Counted from the first letter of the stretch, positions 12,037-25,088 are shown. The stretch: DNA of 64,000 nt from Coffea arabica (GCF_036785885.1 NC_092312.1:11612001-11676000); one strand, 5' to 3'. The notes: generated by a model not told the origin, from the sequence alone. Program-made: numbers and translations.

Positions 12037-13367
12037 GGACGTAGAGGTTAGTCATGCAGTAACGAACAAGAAGCCAGGACAATGTGTTCAAGCCATATTT
12101 ACTTTGTTGAAAGGAGGATTTACAATGTCTTGAAAATTTTTCAGAATTTTTAATATGAAGTTGGACTTGTGCATGAGTTTGTGCGTACATATATATATGT
12201 ATGTATTTCCTTCTTGTTGAGGTAAAAAGATTCATTGAGGGAGTTGCTCCTCTCATGACAAACTCTGGAAGAATCAAACAACAATTGCTGTACTTCACAA
12301 TACTCTTTCTCTCTCCGGAGAAACATAAAAATGAAAATTTTGCGTCTAAAAGTTTCTACTGCAAATTCCTGACTACGTGATTTGCCGAGACCGAGAAGAA
12401 AGAGATATCCGAGTACTAATCAGGCCCCGGAGGCCACTTTTTGCCGCTGTAAAAAGCATTTACAAAATGCAACTGATCTTATTGGCTTTTCTGGTGTAGA
12501 AGATTTTGGTTAGTTTATGTAGAAGCTATTTTAGGTAAACGAACAAATAGCTTTATTTATCGAGAAGTAGAGATGGCCTGCAGGATGTAAGAAAACCTTA
12601 GAACAGAAAATGAAGCCTACAATTTCTCCAAAAGCATTATTGGATTCCTACACCAAAAGAGGCATCAACAAAGCGAAGCAAAAAGGTACATGCGATTGCG
12701 CACGTCCAAATAGCGCACAGCTTCTGAAACGTATCCTTTTTGCACACCCTTCTTTCGTCTCTGGACTCGGGCAACGTATAATTTTGAGTCACTTTCCCTA
12801 AACCACTTCGTATTTCCATTTCTTGATAGATTCCTGTATATATACATGATGACAACAGAGCTCGGTCAGTTTAATTTCGCAGAAAGTGTTGCGAAAAATA
12901 TGCAAATGAAAGTGGAAAAGAGGACCAGAAAAGAAAGAATTTGCAATTCAGTATAATAAAAGATATGTATAATCTCATCAAATTGTCTCTGAGAAATTCT
13001 CAATGGTTTGAAACCAGCAGCTCTTCTGCTTTCACTATTAATTTTCGGAGGGGAGCCAAGAGCAAGTGAAAGAAATCTTGCATATGCTTTATGTAAAACA
13101 AAGAGTCGAGATTATTTCAATTGAGAAATTATGCACCATTGAGACATATCTACGTTCCTGACCTGTTGAAGTTTTCAACAAGGAAGCATTTTGCACGAAC
13201 TCACATGTGGCTTCACCTCTCTTTGCTTCGGCCTAATTATCAAGTCGGAGAACAAGAAGAATTTAGGATTTTCATTTATTAACAGTTGACAAAATAAACA
13301 ACAGTGTCTTTTGCAAGAAAAAGTACCTGGATGAATTTATTATTGCATAAGAGTTTTACAGCAATCA
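12037..13367. other. Convergent intergenic region
   Basis: This lies between the 3' ends of the CBS-domain gene (+) and the TPR gene (-), so it should hold both 3' UTRs and terminators. A short alternating purine-pyrimidine ATATATATGTATGTAT stretch lies near 12190. I see no gene or RNA in it. Confidence 0.6.
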
Positions 13368-16204
13368 CTAGTCATACCAATATTTCAGCTCTGATACACA
13401 TGAAGACAGAGCTTCCCGTACTTGGACATTTTCAGAATCAAAGTCCAGTGCATCTTCATAAAGCCTTCTAGCTTGCTGCAACAACTTCACCTTCTCTTTG
13501 CTTTTTCTTGGCCGCAAACGAGATCTTTGCTGTAATGCAGCCCCCCATCTGAAAAGAGCTGCAATGCATCCATTTTGATTGAGAAACAAGTTTGACAACT
13601 TCTGCTTGAATTACAGATTGTGATTTTCCAAACCGTAAACGGTATATATAAGAAGATTAGAACTTCAGAACGCATCAAAAATTTCTTTCACTAATGCATG
13701 TCCACCATATATGATGCCAGTCATCCTATTCATAGATTTTCAGGTCTACATGTTTTGATAGCAGTATCACTGGGAATGTAAAAAGCATAAATTGAATATT
13801 TGATCTTATATCCAACAGGTCTTATCACCATTCCATCAAACAATATAAAGATGGCAGGGAGTTTATCATATACCATCTGGTGCATGGATATTGCTCTTAG
13901 ACATCATAGCATCAAATTTATCAATTGCTGCTAGGAATACCTCATCTGCATCACGAGCAGCACCCTGAAATTTGCATAATGCAGTCAAGTGCAGTATAAG
14001 TGATAGTGATAGTGATATTTCGTGAATCATTAAACAAGCTGCTGTCCAGGTAACCACTGGGGTTGGCCCAGTGGCCAAGGAGGGCGCTTAGAGTCTTCCC
14101 TGCTGTCAGGTACAGGGTTTGAATCTTATGGCTGATAGTTGGGGGTGGGAAGGGTGTGAGGAGGGGTAGGAGAGTTAAAAAAATTCTGCTGTCCAGGTGA
14201 AAGCACCTGGCATGATTAAAAAGGAAGTAATTGAAGCACTTTGAACTAGAAAAGCCAACTTTGGCAAGGGTTTTTGCTTACTGGTCCAACATCGGCAAGT
14301 AATTGTGCTCGGAAGAAAAGAGCAAGTCCCCAGTTGTACATGGCTCTCACATCATTTCCATCAATTGACAAGGCTAATCTATATTTTCTTCCAGCATTAA
14401 TGAGCAGTTCTTCACACTCTTCACAAACATCTGCAAGAATTGATGAAATCTTGTAATTCCTGGAAACTAGATCCTCTGCCGTGTCCCATTTATCAACTGA
14501 TGCTTCATTTCCAGTGAGCAGAGCTCTCAACTGGCGGCTGAGCCTCAATTTTAGCTCTCCATGAAGAAGATATGTGTTTCCCAGCTGGCCTACTGCTAAT
14601 AAGCTCATTGGCCTTATGTTTAAAGCTTGCAACAGCAATTCTGCAGACTTACATAAAAATTTCTCTGCAGCTTCATCATCACCTTGCAGCACCAAACATT
14701 CTTTAGCTTCTTTTAGAAGAACATTAGCTTCTGCAAGGCACGTACTGAACTCCATATCTTCTGAAGCCACTGTATATTCATCCATAGTCTGGGAATGTCG
14801 AGTATCAGAAATCACACTCTCGCCTCTGATAAACGATCCATAATCCTCATTTTCACCTCTTTTGACACTGTCAAAATCCTCAAAATTCCCTGCCAGATTA
14901 TCCATTTTCTCTTCTTGCCCAAATGATGTCTTAGTTTTCCTATGCTTAAGGCTTACCCTGAAGTCCATAGATTCAAGTGAACGATCATGAGATGACCATC
15001 TTTCAACTTCCCCAGCATGACTTTGCTTCCAAGAGACTTCTTGGTTGCTCATACAGTCTAACCTCCTTTTCTGGTAAGTATACTTATTACTCTTAAGCAC
15101 TTCTTTAACGGCATCACGCGTCTCTGCATATTTCAAATACTCATTTTCGGCGACCACATTCATTCTCCTAGCACCATTAACCAAGTTATTAGCTTTACCC
15201 CGATTTATATTATGATATTGATAAGTTGGTCCACGCAAACCCTCGTTCTCATTTTCAGCACTTCTATTGTATAATGATTTTGAAGTTCTTTGTTCAACTG
15301 AAGAAGCTAAAATGTTGCCTTGTTCGCGATGATTTACCTCCACATTTTTTAGTTCCCTCTTGCTCAAATCTCTCATTTTAATAGGCTTTGGGATTTTGGG
15401 CCTCTCCTGAAACAAATTCACAAAAAATTGGCCGAAACTAAAGCCATTATCACCTACCTCTTTCTTTTTCCTACTTGATTTTTGACTTAAATCTCTCTCC
15501 GTATCTTGATCCTCCGCTAATATATTGCCGATACAATCTTCAGCAACACTTTTGGCATCCAAAGCATCTAAGTTAATTGATTCCAAATTTTTCAGAAAAG
15601 TTCCTAAATCATTCAAGCTAACTTGATTGCAATCAATACAATCCTTAATACCGTTCTTCAAACTTACAAACTTAGCATCAAACCCACTTAACAAATCTAC
15701 CAAGTCCCTCATTTTTCCAATAGATTCCTTTGAGTTCTGATCTTTAGGCCTTTTCTTAGCTCCACTGAAGCTGATATGACCCCCATTAGAAAACCCAACT
15801 GAGAACCCAACAGCAAAAACAATAGCGCAAGCTGGAAAACCGATTATTGAAGAAACTTTTACTCTAGAAATTGCCAAAGCACAGATAAATCCCAAAAGGT
15901 ATACAAAAACATAGTACTTCTTATCACCAAATCCAAGAAAACTTCGGAGCTGATCATACCCACTTGAGTGGCCAAAGTTGCCACCGAGCTGAGGATGGTC
16001 CCACCCACCGTAGTAATCCACTGAGGCAGAAGCTGCATTGGAGCAAAATGGAATCATCTTGGTGGTGAAAGAACATTTTCTTGGCGATAAATTGATAAAG
16101 TTCAGATTTTTCTGGCCAAGTGGTGAAGGATGAAAAATGAAATTTCGAGTTGAGAATTGAGGATCCAATTGGAGAACAAGTCTTCTCGCGATTAAGATAT
16201 TCAT
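13368..16204 (-). CDS. TPR-like protein, probable plastid membrane protein
   Basis: Three exons on the minus strand, 16204-14282, 13964-13874 and 13558-13368, give 734 residues with both junctions in frame. The first about 60 residues are rich in basic, Ser and hydrophobic residues and lack acids, like a plastid transit peptide. Two hydrophobic stretches follow (about 98-113 and 117-138). The middle (about 150-480) is charged and low in complexity, probably disordered. From about 490 to the end it is helical and Ala/Leu-rich with TPR-like repeats, for example LLLQALNIRPMSLLAVGQLG, AMYNWGLALFFRAQLLADVG and ALFRWGAALQQRSRLRPR. The last helix pair ends ELKYWYD. I recognise the fold class but not a named gene. 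The third exon begins at CTCTTTTCAG after GCATTGCAG, because only that acceptor yields DALFRWG. A SINE sits in intron 1. Confidence 0.8.
14052..14185 (+). mobile_element. tRNA-type SINE in an intron, with target duplication
   Basis: A 134-bp insert in the first intron of the TPR gene is flanked by perfect 13-bp direct repeats CTGCTGTCCAGGT (14039-14051 and 14186-14198). Its head GGGGTTGGCCCAGTGGCCAA resembles a Pol III A-box region, GGGTTTGAATCTT about 55 bases later resembles a B box, and the end is a short A-rich tail TTAAAAAAATT. Structure and exact repeats make a SINE insertion the best reading. The intact flanks suggest a fairly recent event. The SINE family is not identified. Confidence 0.8.
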
Positions 16205-17030
16205 TTTGGGGCAAACTGATTACATACGATTCGAGTATGAACTATGAAGAGGCTCTCGTATTACATGAGCAGATTGAAGCATCTCGTCAGCCTTTCCAGG
16301 TTTAATCCAGCCATTTGATTATTTCTGTTGATCTTTCAACCTTTTTTTTTCTTTTTTTTAATTTTGCCTTTCTTCTTTCGGATGTGGGGCTGGCAATTTG
16401 ATGGATCAAAACCTGGGCACATGTCAGGGCCAAATGGATAGAAAAAAGTGGTTCCGCAAATTCCTATTTCATAAGCCTCTGTGAAACTTCGGCTCAATTC
16501 AATTCATTTTTATCTAAGGATACAAAAAAGAGGCCCATTCAATGCTGTTGTGGATTACAATCTGCAAGTGCAAAAGGGATTTCGGGCCTGGATCAACTCT
16601 TATCAACGTCCGATAAAATTTGTGGTTCAGAGAAGATTGCGTGAGGATTTTGTTGAGACTTAATTGTACCAATTGCTAGAAAAGTATGCTTTAGATTGTC
16701 AAGTTACAAATGGTTGGTTACCAAGATATGATGGTGAGTTAGTAAATATAGAGAAAAAGACAAAAAGAAACTTGCAATCAAGATTTTTGAAGAAAATATT
16801 TAGTTTGACAATGCCTAGACTAATTTCTACCTATTCTTCTTTGCATCTATTCTTTGATATCTTTGTATGTTTAATGATGTAACTTTTGTCATTAGCGCAA
16901 ATTATAAAAAAAATATGATGTTTTATTTGTCTTTCATATCCGGTCAGAACATAAGTAATTCCTTTAAAATCAGATGACAGTTCTAAAAAGATGTACTTCT
17001 GCAACCCAAAAAAAAAAAAAACACCCGTGG

Positions 17031-17195
17031 GTTTGTTTGGATAGTGTATTATTTGAAATAATTACTGTAACACTTTTTGTGATATGATGCATGTGAGATA
17101 AAAAGGTGATTGTGAATATAAAAAAGTAGGTTGGGAAATGTGTTTGTGATGCAAGCGAAATATTATTTAAAATAATTTTGGTATCCAAACACTCC
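17031..17195. mobile_element. Foldback MITE
   Basis: The left end GGTTTGTTTGGATAGTGTATTATTT and the right end AAATAATTTTGGTATCCAAACACTCCC are inverted relatives (TTTGGATA / TATCCAAA, ATTATTT / AAATAAT). The interior has no coding capacity but includes ACTGTAAC and TGTGATA words shared with other members. Confidence 0.5.
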
Positions 17196-18175
17196 CGGTC
17201 CATAATTGGCAATTGTCAAGTAGCATCCAATATCGGCAAGGCCTCAACAACAAGAAGCATAGGTCTCGATTGGTGTAGACAACTCACCAAAAATGGAAGG
17301 GTCGGATTTTCCCACACCTCAACTTTTTTCTTGAAAGTAATGGACGTGGCTGCAAGGTCTAAAAATCATACTACTATCAATCAAATGTTGATGAATTAGA
17401 GCAGACATCTAATTTTTGGCGTTGTCAAAAAAAAAAACCCTATAATTGACCTGAAACATATAAGATTAGAAATGTCTAGTTTACCTAATCCATTGATGGG
17501 TCTAACTCTAAGGTTGTTGGCAAGCGGACTGGATTGCATTAGTTTCCGTACAATGCCATTTTGCAATAGTTTTTCGTTTTCTATTTTTCGCATTTACGAC
17601 CTAAACTTCAATAGTAGAAAATACTTTCTGTATTGTCGCAATCTTGACTAATTCTAATTGTAATTCTAACACTTGTTTGGCTCACCGTGTTCCCAATTAC
17701 AAGAATGTTCATTTCAATCTCTTGAGTTGATCGGGATAGTAAAATTGATGTCATATCTTCCTATTAATTCAGATTCGAACATTTCTTGAAACATCTATCC
17801 GTCACACAAAATTTGTCTAATGCGTTTTATCTCTCCGTGTGTGATCGGCAGGTTATTGCACAAGGTGAGATTTATCGAGTACGTAAGTCGGTCAACGGGG
17901 GTGAGTTGCTAAGAATAAATGCATGACACTGGTATGAGCATGACCGGCCATCAAAAAGGGGGAAACAATAATATAAGGATTTTTCAGGGCCACTTTACAT
18001 TTATATTCTGCAATTTGTCGGCAAAGCTGAGGCCTTGATTCATGAGCACCTTTTGGGTACTGCTGGGAATAAGGACTTGATAATAAATTAGTAAGTGTTA
18101 TTAACCAGGCCTCATGATTTTACTTGTCAAGATTCAAAAAAGGGTTAATTACAAAATTACAGTACAACTGTAATC

Positions 18176-18340
18176 GAAGGTGGTGTTTGGATTGCAATTC
18201 TCTATCAAAAAAATCTTTGCATTTTCGGGAGTATATTTCTCAATAACCTTTTTATCTCACATAGGAATACACATTTTCTCACCAATTCCAGTACTTTTTC
18301 TAAATATAAAAATCATATAAAATAGCAATCTATTATTACT
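18176..18340. mobile_element. Degenerate foldback MITE
   Basis: The left end GGTGTTTGGATTGCAATTCT matches the family end. The interior has TATTTCTCAATAACC and TTTATCTCACATA, and the right end is decayed to AAAATAGCAATCTATTA. Limits are approximate. Confidence 0.35.
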
Positions 18341-20040
18341 GAAGTTCATTCTTATACGGGAGAAATACTCAACCAACTTACCCACGTCCCACAGCGGCTC
18401 TTGTATAAAAAACTACTCAAGAGAGCTACACCAAGTTTTTTGATTATCCTGACTTTGCATGAGACATCCACAAATGACGCACATCATACTCTAATGGATT
18501 ACGTGAAGACTTAATTTTGTATTTCTAAGCTAAGCGCCCTTTGGAGTTTGGCCTCTTCTGAGTTTTAGAGCTCAGAACCTCAAACAAGAGAGCCTTCTCC
18601 TTCAAGAGCATCAGTATGGTTTTGGTAAACGGATATGATTGATAATTCAAGAGACAATAATAATGTCAAAGTCGGAGTGATTTGCATTTAAACCTGTCAA
18701 CGGATCGGGTACGGGTCAAAATTAAACATTCTGGATTCAGATCCATTTTAGTATACATGCTTTGGATTTGGCTCATATATCCAATGAGTCTTACACTTGA
18801 TTTTCCCAAATTCGAGCTCGAAAAGTCCGGATGTGGGCCGAGTCGAATTTTATAATAAATAAATAAATATATTTTTTTATAATTATTAGTTTATTGTATA
18901 ACAAGTATTATTATATTAGTCAGTATATATATTATTATAATAATGAATATTATTGTATTATTGTTTGTATAATAGTCAGTAGATATTATTATTATTATAA
19001 GTATTATTATATTAATAATTATATATTTTTTATAATTATTATTTTATTTAAACGAGTCCGTGTCCAATATGAATCGGAATGCAATATTCCATATTTGACC
19101 TGCTTTTTAATTAGGAAGGATGGATCCGAATTGGGGTCCGGATAAACGGAATATTTTTATTTGTACCTAAGAAATAAAATAATTAGCGGATCCGGGTTGG
19201 GTCACTATCTAGACACGGACCTTCGAGACGCCTATCGGCAATGCATTAGAAAACTGCCCGGTTGAATTGGCGTCGTTATCCTATTCCTAAATCGGGAAGT
19301 GGACGGATCAAAGTTTGTACTGGTGGGAAGTAGATGAGAGATATTATTATTATTGGAAATTCTCTGTCAACTGAGCTGGACATCACCATTCACCACCAAT
19401 GCATAATGCATCTCCCGTGACACAGCTTCAATTCTTGCCAAGCCTTCTTCTGGTTAGTGACCTGTCCGGCCTCTCTCCCCCTTTCTCTCGCGGATCTAAT
19501 TCTCGCTTCATTCCTTCCTTCATCTGACCCACCAAGCTCTCTCTTTTTTTTCCCTTCTTTATTCCTAGTCTCCCCCATAAATCAATGCATTCACAAATTT
19601 CTCGCTCCTTCCTTTTTATTTTACCCCCTCTCTACCATAAAACCTCCTCCAATTTTTTCCATGGACACCTATTTGTCTGGGGGTAAACCACTATAAGCAA
19701 CCTTTTAGTGCACTTCTCACTTGGTATGGGACATGAAAAGTTATCAATGCAGCTGTGACTAAACAGTATGACATAACATCTCGATTGTAATCCATTGTTA
19801 ATTACTTCTATAATCTCGTAAATTATTACGTGTAAACTGTACGTGAACGCTGAGTGAATATTACAACTTGTTCAAATAGTATTATATTGTTCGGAAATAA
19901 CTGTATTGTGTTAACAACTGCCGTTCTCGCCCTATGCGCCTTTTAGCTAGTTTCGAAAACCCTCAAGAATTTTCTCTAGATTTTTTTTTATTTTATTTTA
20001 AAGCATTAGATACTACTTACTATAAGATTATTCAAAGTAA

Positions 20041-20206
20041 TACTCCTTCCGTCTCACCTTGATGGTCATGTTTCTTTTTTTACACAGTTTAAGAAAAAGT
20101 AGTTAATTTTATTAGAAAAATAAATTTAGATTAAAATATAACTACATTCTTCAATTGAAAAGTAGATTACAATTTGAGATAGACAGAACTAACTATCAAA
20201 GTGGTA
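20041..20206. mobile_element. Truncated Stowaway-like MITE
   Basis: The left end TACTCCTTCCGTCTCACCTTG, then TTTACACAGTTTAAGAAAAA and a TTCAATTGAAAAGTAGATTA region, parallel the complete copy at 38258-38598. The right end fades at about ACTATCAAAGTGG. It appears to be a shortened, older relative of that element. Confidence 0.6.
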
Positions 20207-21595
20207 TTAGTGACTTTTCAGCATTTGCCATTGTACCAGACCCTCAGTCATGTGTATCTACCAAAACATTGCTGTATAGCTGTCCATCAAGCCAATTTTT
20301 TTGTGTTAACACAACGACTGCAGCAGTATCCGCTGACAATAATTCGCTTACATTGATTGTAATTGTAATGAATGGTGATATTGACGTTCCACCTTTCAAT
20401 TCATGCACTGTTTTCTCACTGTGAAGAATTTTATATACTTTTTCAGTTAAGATAAGCACTGCCTTAAATAAATAAAAAAAAAGGAGTTAATTAGACTCAG
20501 AAAACTAGTACTGTCACTCTATTTTTTTTTTGACTTGAAATTGCAGAATTATGAGTAAGTATACATGTTAATCTTATCTAGATCTATCATTGGGCCCCCT
20601 AATAGCATTAATTTGACTTTCCATTCGAGCTGAATCGGGAAGAAAACAAATTGTAGCAGGATGAAGTTCTTGCATTGAGGAGTTGGCTGGTTTTAATCAT
20701 TCGCGTATTTGACAAAGGTGAAAGTGCCACGACGTACGTGAGTCAGGCTTGCCTTTGTGGACTAAAACTAAAATATTACTACTTACAATGGTAAACCTAA
20801 CAGATGAGAAAATGTTAGTACGTAAATGAATCTACCATACAACTTTTTTGTTTTCTTTTCTTTTCTTTCTTTCCTTTTTTTTTTTAAAAAAAAAAGTTTA
20901 AGAGAAACTTTAAAACGTTAATGAACTAAGAATTGGTCTTAAAAAAGTTTTAAACTTGCAGGAACTAGATTTGATTTTAAGATTCTCAAATTATATGTTC
21001 CAGATATCAAAGTTATTATCAACTAATTAAAGTTTGTCGCTTGATCCCATAATTACACTTTTCTACACATCACGAAGATTTTCTTGAATGAATACAGTAA
21101 TAGAGCAAGCACAGCCTTGAGTTATAATAAATGCTCAGCTGCACCGCACCGGAGACAGAGTCCGTCTGCCTTGTGTTGCGGTGGCAGCAAGAACATTGTA
21201 GCAGAAATGTACATAGCAGAGAGCCAAGTTGCAGAAATTGTTCATTTTTTGGAGGACCATTGGTGTTCTTTAGCATAGAAAAGTACGGCCATTGGAGATA
21301 CTTCTTCAAAATGCGGTAGAAAAAGAACCCACTCCTCGAGATACTTCTTCAAAACATTATCGACTTAGCAGCCATTGGAGGCCCGCCGGCCCCCATTGGA
21401 TGGAGATTTCTACCAAAAAACAAGAGTGCCGGACAGAAGATATTGACTTGTGTAGCAGTGTGGTAATGAGTTCTACCTTACTTTTATTAGTTTCGTGCAA
21501 CTGACAGTAACAGTTCTCTAACTCCGGTACTGAAGTTCTTAAAAAAAATGATTAGTTGGTCATATCCGACCGTGATATAGGTAAAATTTGATACC

Positions 21596-21770
21596 TTGCA
21601 TCCTTGTTTGAAAAGCCCTTTTTTTTTCCCAAAAAAATTTCTACATTTTTTTCATGAAAACATCATTTTCCAATCACCATTTTACCTTATATATATCGAA
21701 TCGTTACAGTACATCTTTCTATAAAAATTTCAAAAAATAGCAATCCAAACTGGATTTGGATTGCAGTTGG
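21596..21770. mobile_element. Degenerate foldback MITE
   Basis: CCTTGTTTGAAAAGCCC on the left, ATATATATCGAATCGTTACAGTA inside (compare ATCAAATCGCTACAGT in better copies) and AAATAGCAATCCAAACTGG on the right identify an older member of the GTTTGGATTGC family. Confidence 0.45.
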
Positions 21771-23519
21771 CTTTGTGATTTTTCGACCATTTATTCATTT
21801 TCATTTTTTTCATGTAAATATGCTTTACGATTCCTGCATGCTTCCTTCCTTAGCATGAAAAAGATGTCAAGGACTAAACTTTTGATTAAAAGATCATTTG
21901 CATAGATTATGGACTAATATTGTAACCAAAGAGCATGGAACATTTTCTCAAATTATTCTAAGTAATTAATCTCAAGTTATGTAATAATCAAGTAAAAGCA
22001 ATTAAGTCTTGGGGTAATTAGATTTAAAAAGGAGGGCAAGAAGTAGAGGAAAAAGGGGTGAAGGGTAATGGGCAAGACTGCGTGGAGGGAAAGCTAGCAA
22101 CCGAAAGCAGTGCATGTCGTGGCAGACAAAAACAAAAAGATAGCACACAATCTCAGACTTAGAGAAATCCTCAAAGACAGAGAAAGTGGATAAGAGCAGC
22201 AGTAGTATTAGCAGTGTCACCAGCAAATGCACCAAGTTGATTGATCACTCACGGACGAGGGGTAGGAACGATTGCTTCCTGCAAAAATTAAAAAAAAAAA
22301 AAAAAGGTAAATTTTAAATTATATTTTGTACATCATTTTTTACATCATACATGTGGTTCAAAAAATTTTATGTAATAATTATATGTTGTTAAAAGTAAAT
22401 TACATTATTGCATGCGTACAAAATTACATGCTATGCATTTTGCTTAAAATCGATCCGAACTATTTTCCTGATAACCGTTCGCCCCGGTCTCTGATCACTC
22501 ACTCCTCTGTCCATTTCTCCACTTGAGTGAAAAAGGGTTAATGACACTTAACCCCGTAAAATATGTAAGAATTTTCAATTGAATCTTAATCTTTTGTCCT
22601 AGTTCAAAACAATTTTTTTTTTTTTTGTAAAAAAAAAAGGACCTTCAAATGGTACAAACAATAATTCAAAAGATGACGACATCTTTCTTTAAGAGTATGG
22701 GCCCATAAAACCATTTTATCCTTTTCCATAATAGCACAATAATAAATTTAAAAGTTGACATCTTTTTTAACATCAAATTGTTTTGCTCACGCTCTATATG
22801 GAGAGATATTATCGTACTATCAGATTAGGTTAGAGTTTCGTTGGTGAAAATAAATGCTATATTTATAGACATTCTAAACTCTGCAAGTGATTAAATCCTA
22901 CTTTAAAACAAGATCTTGTTCTAAAAAATTTTAATAGCATTAATACGTTTCACAATTGAGTTTGTAACCATTTTTTTCCCTTTAACCACAATTACTTTGA
23001 ATTATATTGGGTTTTTTTGATAAATAGTAATTAATCTGCTCTAAAAAGTAAAAATCTTTCAATTAATAAATTGACCATATCAACATTTGTAATATTTCGC
23101 TTGTATCATAAATATATTTTCCAATCCATCTTTTTATAATTCTAACCACCTTTTTTCTCACATACATCATATCATATCGTAAAAAGTGCTATTTACTCTT
23201 TTTCCTTTTTCTTGAAGAGCTGATTCATTTTTCCTTCGTTTGCAAAAAAGGGATGGCGTATCCTGATTGGATTTTGGGTCTGAACTTTTCAAAAAGAATG
23301 AAACATGGATGGTTCAAACAAGTCCTAAAACTTTTGAAAAGTTCTACTCATCATGTTTTGATTAGAATAATCAAAATTGACCATCGTAATTTTAACAAAT
23401 GTCAGGCCCATCATATCAAATTGAGTAAAATTCTCGGTTATTAATTATTGCGTCTCATAGATTATAGAATTAATGGACCACCACATGAATTTTGTTAGTG
23501 AACACACGTAGCTAAATGC

Positions 23520-23652
23520 CCTTGTTTGGATTGCTTGTTTTTGTCGGAAAATATTGTCGTTTTCCGTGATCACATTTTTCTATCACATTTTTTCCTCATA
23601 TATATCAAATCGCTACAGTCATTTTTTACGAAAAATGCAATCCAAACACAAT
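23520..23652. mobile_element. Foldback MITE, well preserved copy A
   Basis: The terminal inverted repeats are TTGTTTGGATTGC and GCAATCCAAACACAA. The interior reads GGAAAATATTGTCGTTTTCC, a small palindromic block, then TATCAAATCGCTACAGT. It is nearly the same as the copy at 24172-24314, so both are relatively young. Non-autonomous, no open frame of its own. Confidence 0.65.
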
Positions 23653-24171
23653 ACATTAAACCCTCATTTTGCGATCGTACAAAAAGTGAATTCAACTCAT
23701 TTTTTTACAACTTCAAATGATGACGAGATCACATGTGAATGCATCCCAATATTCTACAATGATATTAATACAAAAATTGAAAACCACCAATGCAATTTCT
23801 TATCATTAGATTCATTAACTATTAATAAACCACTTTCCTTAAAAAAAAAAAATCCTAATGTTAATTACATTCTCGACATTTCCTATCATGCGTAGGTAGA
23901 TACATTAATCTTTCACAATGTGCACTAAAAGTATGAATGCAATCCTTTGACGTAAATTCGTCTAATTTCTAAAATGATAAAATTTGACATCGCATTATAC
24001 GAACCTTTTTTTTTTCTTCCCAAAATCTCAAGATTATGCAAAAAAAAAAAAAAAATTGCAATCTCCCAATACAACTTTTATGAACACTATGCAATTCAAA
24101 AGTTGACAGAAGTGGACTTTGTAATAAAAGAAAAAATAGCGAGAGGTGGATTAAATTACGCCAAACCTAGG

Positions 24172-24314
24172 CCTTGTTTGGATTGCTTGTTTCCGTCGGA
24201 AAATATTGTCGTTTTCCGTGATCACATTTCTCTATCACCTTTTTTCCTCACATATATCAAATCGCTACAGTAATTTTTCCATGAAAAATGACGGAAAATA
24301 CAATCCAAACACAA
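24172..24314. mobile_element. Foldback MITE, well preserved copy B
   Basis: Same ends and interior words as copy A (GATTGCTTGTTTCCGTCGG, GTCGTTTTCCGTGATCACAT, CAAATCGCTACAGTAA). The right end reads GACGGAAAATACAATCCAAAC and pairs slightly further into the left end. Flanks differ from copy A, so these are two insertions rather than one segmental duplication. Confidence 0.65.
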
Positions 24315-24477
24315 CCTAACCTTTTTATTTTTATTCTCTATTTGAGGATAGAATATACTAACATAAGTAGCACAGTAAGTAATTGCATCATTGCATAGTA
24401 CACCGACGACGAGAGAGATGAGTTGGGTGTTACGGGGAAAACTGAATTTAAAAAAAAAAAGAAGCACACTTTAGATT

Positions 24478-24622
24478 TTGGTTGGATTGTCATTTTTTAA
24501 AAAAATTTTTACATTTTTTTTCCAGCATATTTTTAACCTTTTTTTTATTACATATACATCAAATTAGTACCGCGTGTATTTTTTGTATAAGTTTCAAAAA
24601 ATAACCATCTAAAAGGGGACTA
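24478..24622. mobile_element. Degenerate foldback MITE
   Basis: TTTGGTTGGATTGTCATTTT on the left, ACATATACATCAAATTAGTACCG inside and AAAAATAACCATCTAAAAGGG on the right resemble a decayed member of the same family, close beside copies A and B. Confidence 0.35.
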
Positions 24623-25088
24623 ATAAGTACTTTGTTAGCATTCATTATTTTGATATTTTATTAATTAAAGCTATACGGGGGCAGCGTCATCGGCCCGATC
24701 CACGTGTCCTTCGGAAAACGACTCATGGCTTTTTTTTAATTTGTTTTTCTCTATCTTTATCTCCCTCTCTATCTCACCAGTTTTTCCTCCCATTTTCGCT
24801 GTCTGCATTTGGATTGAATATTGAAGAAGAGAGGAAGGGAAGAGAAGAGAGGAACAGTATAGAACTCTTCATCGAAATACCCCACCCCACAGCTTAAAAA
24901 AAATATATTCATCAAATCTTTCTTTCTAGACAGAGAAAATCAGCGCAGTAACTGAAGAACCTTCTAGCTCACGAGGTTTTGAATTTTTGATCCATGGGGA
25001 TGAGGAATCTCAGTTTCTAGAAAGGAAAAAGAAAAGCAATTAAAGGGAAAGAGCTACACAAAAAATCCCATTTGATTTTTGGAGAAAG

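Larger units (their letters stand above)
16205..24650. other. Gene-poor region with MITE fragments
   Basis: No convincing gene is visible across about 8.4 kb. The start should include the TPR-gene promoter (a TGGGCC site lies on the minus strand near 16530). The rest is AT-rich sequence with several foldback MITEs, an AT-rich block at 18850-19060 built of TATTATTA words, a pyrimidine-rich block at 19460-19650, and a GC-richer patch at 21130-21420 with no recognisable product. Confidence 0.6.

Noticed and set aside
18690-19230. GGATCGGGTACGGGTC ... GATCCGGGTTGGGTC segment, considered a transposon with inverted ends
   Set aside because: The ends do not pair well and the interior is simple AT-rich sequence; similar words at 43.0-43.9 kb are too diverged to define a family.
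21060-21510. GC-richer patch with overlapping short frames, possible gene remnant
   Set aside because: No family match and no splice pattern that joins the frames.
22002-22235. Minus-strand frame with a hydrophobic leucine-rich start
   Set aside because: It begins without an ATG at the hydrophobic segment, is short, and no continuing exon was found; it could be chance.
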